NCBI RefSeq assembly: GCF_030065885.1
Contig: NZ_JASJCS010000009.1
Location: forward strand, 35,308-99,307
Source: Ilumatobacter sp.
GTDB lineage: Bacteria; Actinomycetota; Acidimicrobiia; Acidimicrobiales; Ilumatobacteraceae
Length of the DNA stretch: 64,000 nucleotides
Direction: 5' to 3'
Positions 1-7,627 of the stretch are shown piece after piece. The notes under the pieces are model-generated. The model was not told the origin of the DNA and ran no database searches. It saw only the letters and a list, made by a program, of their open reading frames with translations. Both the position numbers and the translations under genes were made by a program. Numbering within the stretch: the stretch's first letter is position 1; the number at the start of each line of letters is the position of its first letter.

Positions 1-112
1 GGTAGGTACCACCGAACGGCACCGCGGGCTTCGCCCGGTCGTTCGTGAGTGGGAGGAGCCGCTTCCCCTCGCCGCCGGCCAGCACGATCGCGAGCACCTT
101 GGGATCAGCCAT
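1..112 (-). CDS. glgC: Glucose-1-phosphate adenylyltransferase, N-terminal fragment (cut by window edge)
   Basis: Only the first 37 codons are inside the window; the gene runs off the left edge. The product makes ADP-glucose from glucose-1-phosphate and ATP for glycogen synthesis in the cytoplasm. The visible N terminus reads [18 protein letters not shown] and then a LLPLT-x3[10 protein letters not shown] stretch, which is the nucleotide-binding signature of bacterial GlgC (GGxGxRLxPLT and [10 protein letters not shown]). The ATG at 112 follows a TACCCT box (121-126 on the minus strand) by 8 nt, so the transcript may be leaderless. It is divergent from the lipoprotein gene at 181. A related sugar nucleotidyltransferase is possible, but the [10 protein letters not shown] run strongly favours GlgC. 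Confidence 0.88.
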   Translation of the reverse strand, partial: MADPKVLAIVLAGGEGKRLLPLTNDRAKPAVPFGGTY

Positions 113-168
113 CGACCCGCAGGGTAGCGAGATGCGGGGTACCCGTCGACCGTTCGCCGCGAAGCCCC

Positions 169-174
169 TACCCT
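169..174 (+). promoter_or_regulatory. Candidate -10 box of a leaderless transcript
   Basis: TACCCT lies 6 nt upstream of the GTG at 181, with no Shine-Dalgarno sequence between them. This TANNNT-N6-8-start arrangement recurs across the window and matches leaderless promoters known in actinobacteria. Confidence 0.5.
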
Positions 175-180
175 GGCGCG

Positions 181-624
181 GTGCCTCCCGCCCGCCTGTC
201 CCCCCGACTGCTTCTGGCTGCCTGCGTCCTGATCGTCGGCGGATGCGCCGACGGCGACGACAGCTCGGGCGCCACCGTCAGCCCGGCGACCAACGAGGCG
301 ACCGGCGGCGACCGGTACCCCGACGTGCTCGCAGCGGATGCCACGTTCGACGCCGACAGCGAGACCTGGACGTTCAGCGCCACGCTCTCGTCCCCCTACG
401 ACACACCCGAGCGGTACGCCGACGCCTGGCGCGTCGTCGGCCCGGACGACGCCGTCTACGGCGTGCGCGAGCTCACCCATGACCACGCCGCCGAACAGCC
501 ATTCACCCGGTTCCTGTCGGGTGTCGAGATCCCCGACGACGTCACCGAGGTCACCATCGAGGGTCGCGACCAGGCCAACGGCTACGGCGGTCTCACCGTG
601 ACGATCCCCCTCAGCAGGAGTTGA
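181..624 (+). CDS. Small secreted lipoprotein of unknown function
   Basis: This 147-residue protein begins [22 protein letters not shown]: a short basic start, a hydrophobic core and a lipobox (VGGC) at about residue 22, so it should be lipidated and anchored outside the membrane. The mature part is acidic and beta-rich with no family I recognise; it reads like a small immunoglobulin-like fold ([21 protein letters not shown], then a [11 protein letters not shown] segment). I chose GTG 181 rather than an upstream ATG because it gives a clean signal peptide and sits 6 nt after a TACCCT box. The stop overlaps the ribosome-binding region of ppc, so co-transcription with ppc is likely. Confidence 0.75.
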   Translation: MPPARLSPRLLLAACVLIVGGCADGDDSSGATVSPATNEATGGDRYPDVLAADATFDADSETWTFSATLSSPYDTPERYADAWRVVGPDDAVYGVRELTHDHAAEQPFTRFLSGVEIPDDVTEVTIEGRDQANGYGGLTVTIPLSRS

Positions 625-626
625 CC

Positions 627-3389
627 GTGAACCACCCCTCCCCCACGGCGCCCGCCGGCGTCGGCGACGACATCCGACTGCTCGGCAGGCTGATCGGCGA
701 CGTGCTGCGCGAGCAGGCCGGCGACGGCACGTTCGAGCTGGTCGAACGCGTACGCCGGATCGCCGTCCACGCCCGCCGCAACGACGAGAACCCGGTCGAG
801 CCGCTCATCGGCGAGCTCGCCGATGCCGACATCCATGACGCACTCCACCTCATCCGCGCGTTCGGCTGGCTGTCGCTGCTCGCCAACACCGCCGAGGACC
901 TCAACCTCGAACGGCGGCGCCGCTACCACCGGGATGTCGGCACCGCCCCGCAGGAGGGCAGCGTCGAGGCGAGCATCACGCGCCTGATCGCCCGGGGTGT
1001 GCCCAGCAAGCGGATCATCGCCGAGCTCGAGCAGCTGATGGTCACCCCGGTCATCACCGCGCACCCGACCGAGGTCAGGCGCCAGACGGTGCTCGATCAC
1101 GTCGACCGCGTCGCGGCGCTGCTCGACCTCCGCTGGCGGTCGATCGACAGCCCCAGCGAGGTGGCCGAGATCGACGAGCAGCTCCGCGTCGAGGTGCTGA
1201 CGTTGTGGCAGACCGCGAAGTTGCGGCTCTCGAAGCTGCGGGTCTCCGACGAGATCGGCGAGGCGCTGCGCTACTACCGCTCGAGCATCTTCGAGACGGT
1301 GCCGCGCCTCGAGCGCGACGTCGAAGCGCTCGTCGAGCAACACCTCGGCGCCACCATCAGCAACCCGCGAGCGATCTCGATGGGCTCGTGGATCGGCGGC
1401 GACCGCGACGGCAACCCGTTCGTCACCGCCGCCGTGCTCCGAGATGCCGTCCAGTCGCAGGCGACCGAGGCGTATCAGCACCATCTCACCGCGCTCGCCG
1501 ACCTGGCCCGCAACCTGTCGATGTCGAGCCGCCTCGTCACCCCGACGCCTGCGGTCGAGCAGCTCGCGGCGGCGTCACAGGACGACTCCCCGTTCCGCGC
1601 CGACGAGCCGTACCGCCGCGCGCTGCGCGGCATGCACGCCCGCCTGTGGGCCATGGCCGCGGGCGTGCTCGACCAGGTACCCGGCCCCGAGCGACACGCT
1701 CGGCTGCCCGCCTACCACTCGGTCGACGAGCTGATGGCCGACCTCGACGCAATCGCGACATCGCTCCACTCGCACGGTGCGGGAAGCCTCGCCGACGCCC
1801 GCATCGATCCGGTCCGGCGCGGCGTCGCCATCTTCGGCACCCATCTCTGCGGCCTCGACATGCGGCAGAACAGCGGCGTGCACGAAGAGGTGCTCGCCGA
1901 GCTCTTCCGGGTCGCCGGCGTCACCGACGACTACCTCGCACTCGACGAGGACGACCGCATCGCCCTGCTGACCGCCGAGTTGGGTGGGCAACGCCCGTTG
2001 GCGGCGCCGTTCGGCAGCTACAGCCCGGTCACCCGAGGCGAGCTCGACGTGCTGCGCGAGGCCGCGTCGGCACACGACCGCTTCGGCGACCGGACCATCC
2101 CGCACTACGTGATCTCGATGGCGACGTCGGTCAGCGACGTGCTCGAGGTGGCCGTGCTGCTCAAGGAGGTCGGCCTCGTCCGGGTCGACCCCGCGGACGG
2201 CACGATCACGAGCTCGCTCGACATCGTGCCGCTGTTCGAGACGATCGACGACCTGCGCAACGCCCATCACACCCTGACGGCCCTGCTGACCCACGAGCGG
2301 TACCGCGGCATCGTCGACAGCCGATCGGGGTGGCAGGAGGTGATGATCGGGTACTCCGACTCGAACAAGGACGGCGGCTACGTCGCGTCGCAGTGGGCCT
2401 TGTTCAGCGCGCAGCGCGCGCTCGTCGCCGCCGCCAGGGCGAACGGCGTGCGGATCCGCCTCTTCCACGGACGTGGTGGCACCGTCGGCCGCGGCGGCGG
2501 GCCCGCCTATCAGGCGATCCTGGCGCAGCCGGCGGGCTCGGTGCACGGCGCCCTCCGCATGACCGAGCAGGGCGAGATGGTGGCGGCCAAGTACGCACAA
2601 CCCGCATCCGCACGCCGCAACCTCGAGACGCTCCTGTCGGCCACGCTGGAGGCGAGCTGCCTCGACGACGACCACATGGGCGACGACGTCGACCGGTTCA
2701 CTGCGGCCATGGACGAGCTCGCCGACCTCGCACTCGGGGCCTACCACGAGCTGATCGACGGCTCGTCCGAGCGCTTCGTCGGGTTCTTCCGGTCGATCAC
2801 CCCGATCGGCGAGATCGCCAGCCTGAACGTCGGGAGCCGCCCGGCCTCGCGCAAGAACTCCAACCGCATCCAGGACCTGCGGGCGATCCCGTGGGTGTTC
2901 GGCTGGAGTCAGTGCCGGCTCAACATCCCCGGCTGGTTCGGCGCCGGGAGCGCGTTCGAGGCGTACGCCACCGACGACGACCGGATCGCCACGCTGCACG
3001 ACATGCAGGCGCGGTGGCCGTTCTTCCAGGCGATGCTCAACAACATGGGCATGGTGCTGGCCAAGGCCGACATCGGGATCGGTCGCCGGTACGCCGAAGC
3101 CCTGGTCGACGACGACCAGACCCGCGAGGAGATCTTCGGCCTGATCGAGCGTGAACACGCCCGCACGCTCGCCTGGCACGCCCGGCTCACCGGATCGGAC
3201 GATCCGCTCGCCGACAACCAGGTGCTGGCGCGCAGCATGAGGAACCGCTTCCCCTACCTCGACCCGCTGCACGTCATGCAGGTCGAACTGCTGCGGCGCT
3301 ACCGCGCCGGCGACCACTCCGAGCTGGTCGAGCGCGGCATCCAGCTGACGCTCAACACCATCGCCACCGGTCTCCGCAACTCCGGCTGA
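627..3389 (+). CDS. ppc: Phosphoenolpyruvate carboxylase
   Basis: A cytoplasmic enzyme that carboxylates phosphoenolpyruvate with bicarbonate to oxaloacetate, refilling the TCA cycle. At 920 residues it has the normal bacterial length. Hallmarks run in order: TAHPTEVRR with the catalytic His near residue 146, GSWIGGDRDGNPF near 253, GYSDSNKDGG near 575, the FHGRGGTVGRGGG loop near 613, and a C-terminal LNTIATGLRNSG close to the invariant end of the family. The start is taken as GTG 627 because AGGAG lies 6 nt before it; a TTG at 621 would leave no spacer. It overlaps the 3' end of the lipoprotein gene region and is followed by a hairpin-rich segment. Confidence 0.97.
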   Translation: MNHPSPTAPAGVGDDIRLLGRLIGDVLREQAGDGTFELVERVRRIAVHARRNDENPVEPLIGELADADIHDALHLIRAFGWLSLLANTAEDLNLERRRRYHRDVGTAPQEGSVEASITRLIARGVPSKRIIAELEQLMVTPVITAHPTEVRRQTVLDHVDRVAALLDLRWRSIDSPSEVAEIDEQLRVEVLTLWQTAKLRLSKLRVSDEIGEALRYYRSSIFETVPRLERDVEALVEQHLGATISNPRAISMGSWIGGDRDGNPFVTAAVLRDAVQSQATEAYQHHLTALADLARNLSMSSRLVTPTPAVEQLAAASQDDSPFRADEPYRRALRGMHARLWAMAAGVLDQVPGPERHARLPAYHSVDELMADLDAIATSLHSHGAGSLADARIDPVRRGVAIFGTHLCGLDMRQNSGVHEEVLAELFRVAGVTDDYLALDEDDRIALLTAELGGQRPLAAPFGSYSPVTRGELDVLREAASAHDRFGDRTIPHYVISMATSVSDVLEVAVLLKEVGLVRVDPADGTITSSLDIVPLFETIDDLRNAHHTLTALLTHERYRGIVDSRSGWQEVMIGYSDSNKDGGYVASQWALFSAQRALVAAARANGVRIRLFHGRGGTVGRGGGPAYQAILAQPAGSVHGALRMTEQGEMVAAKYAQPASARRNLETLLSATLEASCLDDDHMGDDVDRFTAAMDELADLALGAYHELIDGSSERFVGFFRSITPIGEIASLNVGSRPASRKNSNRIQDLRAIPWVFGWSQCRLNIPGWFGAGSAFEAYATDDDRIATLHDMQARWPFFQAMLNNMGMVLAKADIGIGRRYAEALVDDDQTREEIFGLIEREHARTLAWHARLTGSDDPLADNQVLARSMRNRFPYLDPLHVMQVELLRRYRAGDHSELVERGIQLTLNTIATGLRNSG

Positions 3390-3493
3390 GACGGGGCACG
3401 GACGCCGACTCGCTGCGTTCCGTCTCGCCGCCCGCCGACCACAGTCGGCGGGGGCTCGCCGCGCCTTGCGCTCGGCGCCCCTGCCCCCGTCTC
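3388..3493 (+). repeat. Nested inverted repeats after ppc (likely terminator region)
   Basis: GAGACGGGG at 3388-3396 pairs with CCCCGTCTC at 3485-3493. Inside lies a perfect 9-bp hairpin CCCGCCGAC/GTCGGCGGG at 3431-3439 and 3444-3452 with a CACA loop. There is no T-run, as is usual in high-GC actinobacteria. The outer arm overlaps the ppc stop codon. The rest of the segment is rich in CGCCTTGCG-type words. Confidence 0.6.
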
Positions 3494-3589
3494 AGATACC
3501 AGACTCCTCGTCGGCGCGTCGGCGCCTTGCGACGGGTGGCGGTCAGTGCGAATTCCTGGACGAGTGGTCGTTCGCGCTTGCGGCGGCGG

Positions 3590-3595
3590 TACGGT
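3590..3595 (+). promoter_or_regulatory. Candidate -10 box of a leaderless transcript
   Basis: TACGGT sits 7 nt before the ATG at 3603, and no ribosome-binding site intervenes. Confidence 0.5.
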
Positions 3596-3602
3596 CGTTC
3601 AC

Positions 3603-3872
3603 ATGGCGAATCACACCGTGAGCATCACGTACTGCGTGCCTTGAGACTACTCCGAGCAGGCCGTGAGCGCTGCGAGAGACCTGATGCACGACTACCAGCA
3701 CGTGATCGCCGAGCTGTCGTTGGTCGCCGGTTCGAAGGGGATCTTCGATGTCGTCGTGGACGGCCGGACCCTGTACTCGAAGCACGAGACCGGCCGCCAC
3801 GCCGAACCGGGTGAGGTGTTGGCGTTGTTCCGTGAGCAGTTCGCTGCCGACGTCACGCCGTACGAGCGCTGA
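3603..3872 (+). CDS. SelW-like Rdx-family selenoprotein (in-frame TGA at 3642-3644)
   Basis: Read through one TGA, the frame gives an 89-residue protein: MANHTVSITYCVP-U-DYSEQA, then GIFDVVVDGRTLYSKHETGR. This is the compact Rdx (SelT/SelW/SelH, PF10262) fold, with the CxxU redox motif at residues 11-14 and the conserved G-x-F-x-V-x3-G-x-L-x-SK-x3-GR segment. Rdx proteins are thioredoxin-like oxidoreductases in which position 14 is Cys or Sec. A hairpin starts right after the TGA (see 3651-3678). Gene callers would start at GTG 3663 and lose the active site. The ATG has an upstream TACGGT box. A TGC-to-TGA sequencing error or a dead gene is the alternative, but two further cases in this window make Sec decoding more likely. 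Confidence 0.85.
3651..3678 (+). promoter_or_regulatory. Candidate bacterial SECIS hairpin for the SelW-like gene
   Basis: GCAG (3656-3659) pairs with CTGC (3670-3673). GC (3660-3661) can pair with GC (3667-3668), leaving a CGTGA loop whose first base is 17 nt after the TGA codon. A weaker lower stem (CTC/GAG) is possible. A G within the first two loop positions and this distance fit the bacterial SECIS consensus as I remember it. Confidence 0.6.
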
Positions 3873-3898
3873 GAGCGCTCCCCCTCAAGGGGTGTGGA

Positions 3899-4099
3899 TC
3901 AGACGACTTTGACGTTGGTCGCCTCGGGACCCTTGCGGCCCGGGGCGATGTCGAACTCGACCGTCTGACCATCGAGGAGGGTGCGTCGCCCGGTGCCCTC
4001 GATGTTCGAGAAGTGCACGAAGACGTCGTCACCGTCGTCACGGCTGATGAATCCGAAGCCCTTCTGATCGTTGAAGAACTTCACTGTGCCGGTAGCCAT
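3899..4099 (-). CDS. Cold-shock domain protein (CspA family)
   Basis: A 66-residue single cold-shock domain that binds single-stranded RNA and DNA and acts as an RNA chaperone. It begins [18 protein letters not shown] and carries both nucleic-acid-binding motifs: RNP1 (KGFGFI, residues 13-18) and RNP2 (VFVHF, about residues 26-30). Length and sequence match typical actinobacterial Csp proteins, with the usual C-terminal ATNVKVV. It is convergent with the SelW-like gene, with only 26 bp between the stops. I cannot tell whether it is cold-induced; the 5' leader is short and adjoins the DUF503 gene upstream. Confidence 0.97.
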   Translation of the reverse strand: MATGTVKFFNDQKGFGFISRDDGDDVFVHFSNIEGTGRRTLLDGQTVEFDIAPGRKGPEATNVKVV

Positions 4100-4215
4100 G
4101 TTGCGTTACTGCTTTCTGTTGCCGCCGGCCACCACGGTGGCGACCGACCGGACCGACGCTATCGAGCCTGCGACCGGAAAGCTCATCGGAGACGAACCGT
4201 CGCCCGCCGGATCGT

Positions 4216-4500
4216 TCATTCGACCCACCGGGTCTCGGCGCCGATCACCTCGATCTCGGGGCGCGACCAGAGGAACCGATCGATCGAATCGACGACCTCT
4301 TCGGCGAGACGGGCCTCCGAGGCGACCACGGCGAAACCCAGCGTCGCACGCTGCCAGGTGTCCTGCCCGCCGACCTCGGCCGCCGACACACCGAAGCGCT
4401 GACGGGTGCTGTCGAGCAGCGAACGGACGACCTGGCGACGGTCCTTCAACGACTGCGACGCCGGGATGCGGATCTCGACCTCGAACCCCACGACATGCAC
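4216..4500 (-). CDS. DUF503 (YlxP-like) protein
   Basis: A 94-residue protein of the DUF503/YlxP family: an N-terminal VGFEVEIRIPASQSLKDRR strand-helix, then RFGVSAAEVGGQDTWQRA, which matches the family pattern (SLK-x-RR, N/G-V-S-x-AEV, WQRA). Members are small ferredoxin-like-fold proteins of unsettled role, often near ribosome-associated genes such as infB and rbfA in Firmicutes. Here it stands alone between a cold-shock gene and a dioxygenase, so context adds nothing. The start is GTG at 4500; the next methionine-like codon would remove the first strand. Confidence 0.9.
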   Translation of the reverse strand: MHVVGFEVEIRIPASQSLKDRRQVVRSLLDSTRQRFGVSAAEVGGQDTWQRATLGFAVVASEARLAEEVVDSIDRFLWSRPEIEVIGAETRWVE

Positions 4501-4540
4501 GGGGGCACGGTACCGGTACGAGGCCGCCGCAGGGTCGTCT

Positions 4541-4598
4541 CACCAGTCGACGGGCGCCGTCACCAGTTCACGGCCCGTCACCAGTTGACGGGCGCCGT
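4541..4598 (-). repeat. Imperfect triplication at the 3' end of the PhyH gene
   Basis: Three copies of a CACCAGT(C/T)(G/C)ACGG(GCG)CCGT word occur at 4541-4560, 4561-4578 and 4579-4598. Read on the minus strand, they repeat the last codons (TAPVNW-stop, then a second VNW-stop in frame). Only the first copy is translated. Confidence 0.7.
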
Positions 4599-5507
4599 CA
4601 CCTGGTCGGCGACGTCGGCGCCGTCCGGGATGAAGTGCACGACGAACGAGCGCCTGGTCGAGTCGGCGCGGCGGATCTGCTGGCCGCCGTGGATCAGCAT
4701 CCCGTGCCAGAACAGCACGTCGCCCTTCTTCGCCAGGAACTCGCGCTGCTCGAACCGGGCGGCCTCACCGTCGACGTGCGCCTGGTAGGCGCCCGAGAGC
4801 GCGGGGTCGGCGGTCCGCAGGTTGACCATCGGGTAGCCGTCGAAGCCGGCGAACAGCCGCTCGCGGTGCGACCCGGGGTAGTAGACGAGCGGGCCCGAGC
4901 CCTCGACGATGTCCTCGCAGGCGATCCAGGCGCCGCAGATGAGCGTGGGGACACCCAGGTGGAACACCGCGGTGTCCTGGTGGAGCGCCTGACGACTGCC
5001 GTTGTGGAAGTTGATCGAGTACGTGGCTCTGCTGTCGACGCCGAGGATCATCGACGCGACCCGCCTGAGCTCGGGGTGGTTGCGCACTGCGTCGGCGGCC
5101 CCCGAGTGCTGGAAGAAGCCGTGCACCCGCCAGCTGGAACGATCGCGGATGGCGACTCGATCCTCTCGATCGAGGGTGAGCAGCTCGGAGTGCGACGTCG
5201 TCGCCCGGTGCCCGCCGTCGAGCTCGAGGTCGTGCACCACCAGGTCGTCGAGCGGCCGGTCGCCGATGAACATCCGGTCGAGGTCGCCGACCATCTCGTC
5301 GAGCAGGTCGTGGGGCACGACGTCCTCGACGATCGCGTAGCCGTCGCGGACCCACGAGCGGAGGATCCGCTCGTCGACGGTCGAGCCGGCCCGCTCCGTG
5401 ATCTCGTCGATCGCACCGGGCTCGTCGAACCAAGCGCTCGTCGGCAACGCCACGGGCCGGTGGCGACCGCCTGCGACCATGCGGCGGAGACGGGTGAGGA
5501 TCGACAT
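4578..5507 (-). CDS. Phytanoyl-CoA dioxygenase (PhyH) family protein
   Basis: A 309-residue Fe(II)/2-oxoglutarate-dependent oxygenase of the PhyH superfamily (PF05721). The double-stranded beta-helix ligands are visible: HQD at residues 176-178 and the distal His in LIHGG near 273, followed by RRSFVVHF (Arg 285/286), which would bind the 2-oxoglutarate carboxylate. The GSGPLVYYPGSHR segment near 203-215 is typical. The hydroxylated substrate cannot be deduced; bacterial members act on diverse small molecules and on halogenation or tailoring steps. It stands alone on the minus strand, back to back with the sensor kinase at 5620. Its 3' end carries a small tandem duplication. Confidence 0.9.
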   Translation of the reverse strand: MSILTRLRRMVAGGRHRPVALPTSAWFDEPGAIDEITERAGSTVDERILRSWVRDGYAIVEDVVPHDLLDEMVGDLDRMFIGDRPLDDLVVHDLELDGGHRATTSHSELLTLDREDRVAIRDRSSWRVHGFFQHSGAADAVRNHPELRRVASMILGVDSRATYSINFHNGSRQALHQDTAVFHLGVPTLICGAWIACEDIVEGSGPLVYYPGSHRERLFAGFDGYPMVNLRTADPALSGAYQAHVDGEAARFEQREFLAKKGDVLFWHGMLIHGGQQIRRADSTRRSFVVHFIPDGADVADQVTAPVNW

Positions 5508-5606
5508 CGACCGTCACGCTAACCGTCAGCGGGCAACAGGGCCGGTCCGCCCGAGGGATGACGATCTGTCGTTCCGCCGGCGGATGCCGGCCCCTCGCCC
5601 ACTCAC

Positions 5607-5612
5607 TAGCGT
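5607..5612 (+). promoter_or_regulatory. Candidate -10 box of a leaderless transcript
   Basis: TAGCGT is 7 nt before the ATG at 5620, which has no Shine-Dalgarno sequence. Confidence 0.5.
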
Positions 5613-5619
5613 CAGGGAC

Positions 5620-6846
5620 ATGTGGCAGGCGACGGCGCGCACCAGAGCAGCCGCTCGCGCCGTCCGCACCGCCGCCCAGGCACGCCCGTTCGCCACCGAT
5701 ATCGTGTTCGCCGTCGTGATGGGCGCGCTCGGCGTCGTCGGCCACCTGACCGCGTCCGTCGAGGCCAGCGAGCGCGACGCCGGTCCGGTCGGTGTCGCCA
5801 TCCTCGTCGCGCAGGCCGCGGCGTTCGCCTACCGCCGCCGGAGCCCCCTGATGGCGGCTTCGGTCGTCACGCTGTTCGAGATCATCTTCTGGGTCTCGGA
5901 CTTCGCGACGAACTTCGACGCGATCGCCGTCCTCGCCATCTACGCAGCGACCGCCCACGGGGTCGACCGCCGGCGGACGTGGCAGGTGGTCGGCGGCATC
6001 GTCGTCGCGACCACGATCGTCGCGATCATCGGCGTCCTGGTGCCCGAGGAGGACCTCCCGGCGCTGGCCGTGGTGGGCCTCGGCATCTTGAACCTCAGCG
6101 CGGCCGGCCTCGGTGAGATGATGTTCGCCCGGCGTCGTCGCATCGCCGAGCTGGAAGAGCGGGCGATCAGAGCCGAGCGCGAACGCGAGCTGCTGGCCGC
6201 CCAGGCCGTGCTCGACGAGCGTTCCCGGATCGCCCGCGACATGCACGACGTGGTCGCGCACAGCATGAGCGTGATGGTGGTGCAGGCAGCGGCGGCCGAG
6301 CGGCTCGTCGACGCCGACCCCGAGCGTGCGGCCGATGCACTCCGCAACGTCCAGGAGACCGGGCGCGAGAGCCTCAGCGAGATGCGCCGCATGCTCGGCG
6401 TCCTGCGAAGCGACGACGAGTCGCCGGCGATGACCCCGCAGCCGACCATGGCCGACGTCGAGTCCCTGATCGCCACCTGCAACGAGGCAGGCGTCGAGAC
6501 CGAGCTGGTGGTGACCGGTACACCGCAACGACGATCGGCGGGCCCCGAGATGGCCGGCTACCGGATCGTGCAGGAGGCGCTCACCAACGTCGTCAAGCAC
6601 GCCGGGCGGCCCGTGCGCGCCTCGGTCGAGATCGACTACCGCGACGACGGTGTCGTGCTCGCCGTGGTCGACGACGGGCTCGGCGCGGCGGCCAGCCTCA
6701 ACGGCGACGGCATGGGTCACGGCCTCGTGGGCATGCGCGAACGCGTCGAGCTGTACAACGGCACGCTCAGAGCGGGCCCGCAGAGCGGAGGCGGGTTCGC
6801 CGTGCATGCCACCTTCCCGTACGACGACGCGGCGGCACGGGCGTGA
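5620..6846 (+). CDS. Sensor histidine kinase (HisKA_3/NarX-type)
   Basis: A 408-residue membrane kinase. An N-terminal block of about four to five hydrophobic segments (roughly residues 25-150) is followed by a short coiled coil (RRRRIAELEERAIRAERER), then the HisKA_3 dimerisation helix with the phospho-acceptor His in RIARDMHDVVAH (His 209). The ATPase domain follows, with N-box QEALTNVVKHAG near 320 and the GHGLVGMRER G-box near 367. No extracellular sensing domain is evident, so it probably senses within the membrane, like LiaS or DesK. The stop overlaps the GTG of the response regulator by 4 nt, so the pair is translationally coupled. An ABC transporter follows directly. Confidence 0.95.
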   Translation: MWQATARTRAAARAVRTAAQARPFATDIVFAVVMGALGVVGHLTASVEASERDAGPVGVAILVAQAAAFAYRRRSPLMAASVVTLFEIIFWVSDFATNFDAIAVLAIYAATAHGVDRRRTWQVVGGIVVATTIVAIIGVLVPEEDLPALAVVGLGILNLSAAGLGEMMFARRRRIAELEERAIRAERERELLAAQAVLDERSRIARDMHDVVAHSMSVMVVQAAAAERLVDADPERAADALRNVQETGRESLSEMRRMLGVLRSDDESPAMTPQPTMADVESLIATCNEAGVETELVVTGTPQRRSAGPEMAGYRIVQEALTNVVKHAGRPVRASVEIDYRDDGVVLAVVDDGLGAAASLNGDGMGHGLVGMRERVELYNGTLRAGPQSGGGFAVHATFPYDDAAARA

Positions 6847-7511
6847 CGATCAGGGTCGCCGTCGTCGACGACCAGGCGCTGATGCGCACCGGATTCACGA
6901 TGATCCTCGAGACCGAGGACGACATCGAGGTCGTCGGCGACGCCCCGGACGGGCGGCAAGGCGTCGAGCTCTGCCGTCGCCACCGACCCGATGTCGTGCT
7001 CATGGACATCCGGATGCCCGAGATGGACGGCATCGAGGCCACCCGGCTCATCGTCGACGACGACGGCATCGACACGCGCGTGCTCGTGCTCACCACGTTC
7101 GACCTCGACGAGTACGTCTACGGAGCGATCCGCGCCGGCGCCAGCGGGTTCTTGCTCAAGGACACGCCGCCGGACGCGCTGGTCTCGGCCGTGCGCACGC
7201 TCGCCGACGGTGAAGCCCTCCTGGCGCCGACGATCACGCGGCGCCTCATCGAGGAGTTCGTCCGGCAGCCCGGCCCAGTCGCGCCGACGACGGAGCTGCT
7301 CGACGAGCTGACCGAACGCGAGAACGAGGTGCTGCGGCTCATGGCGCGCGGCCTCTCGAATGGCGAGATCGCCGAGCACCTGATCCTCGGCGAGACGACC
7401 GTCAAGACCCACGTCAGCCGTGTGCTGACCAAGCTCGGCGTCCGCGACCGCGTCCAGGCGGTCGTGGCTGCGTACGAGACCGGCCTCGTCCGGCCGGGCG
7501 ACGGCGGCTGA
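6843..7511 (+). CDS. NarL/FixJ-family response regulator
   Basis: A 222-residue two-domain regulator. The receiver domain has the acidic pair DD in VVDDQAL near residues 9-10, the phosphorylatable Asp 55 in VVLMDIRMPEMDG, Thr in LVLTTFD and Lys in FLLKDTPP. The C-terminal LuxR-type helix-turn-helix is LTERENEVLRLMARGLSNGEI followed by TVKTHVSRVLTKLGVRDR. It overlaps the kinase by 4 nt and lies 116 nt before the ABC ATPase gene, so the ABC transporter is its likely target, as in antibiotic-sensing modules. Two tight hairpins separate it from that gene. Confidence 0.96.
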   Translation: MTIRVAVVDDQALMRTGFTMILETEDDIEVVGDAPDGRQGVELCRRHRPDVVLMDIRMPEMDGIEATRLIVDDDGIDTRVLVLTTFDLDEYVYGAIRAGASGFLLKDTPPDALVSAVRTLADGEALLAPTITRRLIEEFVRQPGPVAPTTELLDELTERENEVLRLMARGLSNGEIAEHLILGETTVKTHVSRVLTKLGVRDRVQAVVAAYETGLVRPGDGG

Positions 7512-7518
7512 CCGGTCC

Positions 7519-7560
7519 GTCATCCGCACGGATGACACGGCACGACCGTGAGGTCGTGCC
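7519..7560 (+). terminator. Two adjacent hairpins after the response regulator
   Basis: GTCATCCG/CGGATGAC at 7519-7526 and 7529-7536 are separated by CA. GGCACGAC/GTCGTGCC at 7539-7546 and 7553-7560 have a CGTGAG loop. They could end the two-component transcript, or serve as a regulator-binding site upstream of the ABC genes. Confidence 0.5.
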
Positions 7561-7614
7561 GCCGTACGAACGCCGATCATCACCGTGCCCGACGCCTCTG
7601 AGCAGGGGTTTCCG

Positions 7615-7620
7615 TACCGT
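7615..7620 (+). promoter_or_regulatory. Candidate -10 box of a leaderless transcript
   Basis: TACCGT is 7 nt before the ATG at 7628, suggesting that the ABC operon has its own leaderless promoter downstream of the paired hairpins. Confidence 0.5.
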
Positions 7621-7627
7621 CGAACGC

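Noticed and set aside
621..626. TTG 621 as the ppc start
   Set aside because: The AGGAG at 616-620 would touch the start codon; GTG 627 has proper 6-nt spacing.
4542..4580. In-frame TGA codons after the PhyH C terminus as another selenocysteine case
   Set aside because: The protein is already complete at VNW, the following codons only repeat the tail, and no redox motif or SECIS-like loop is present.
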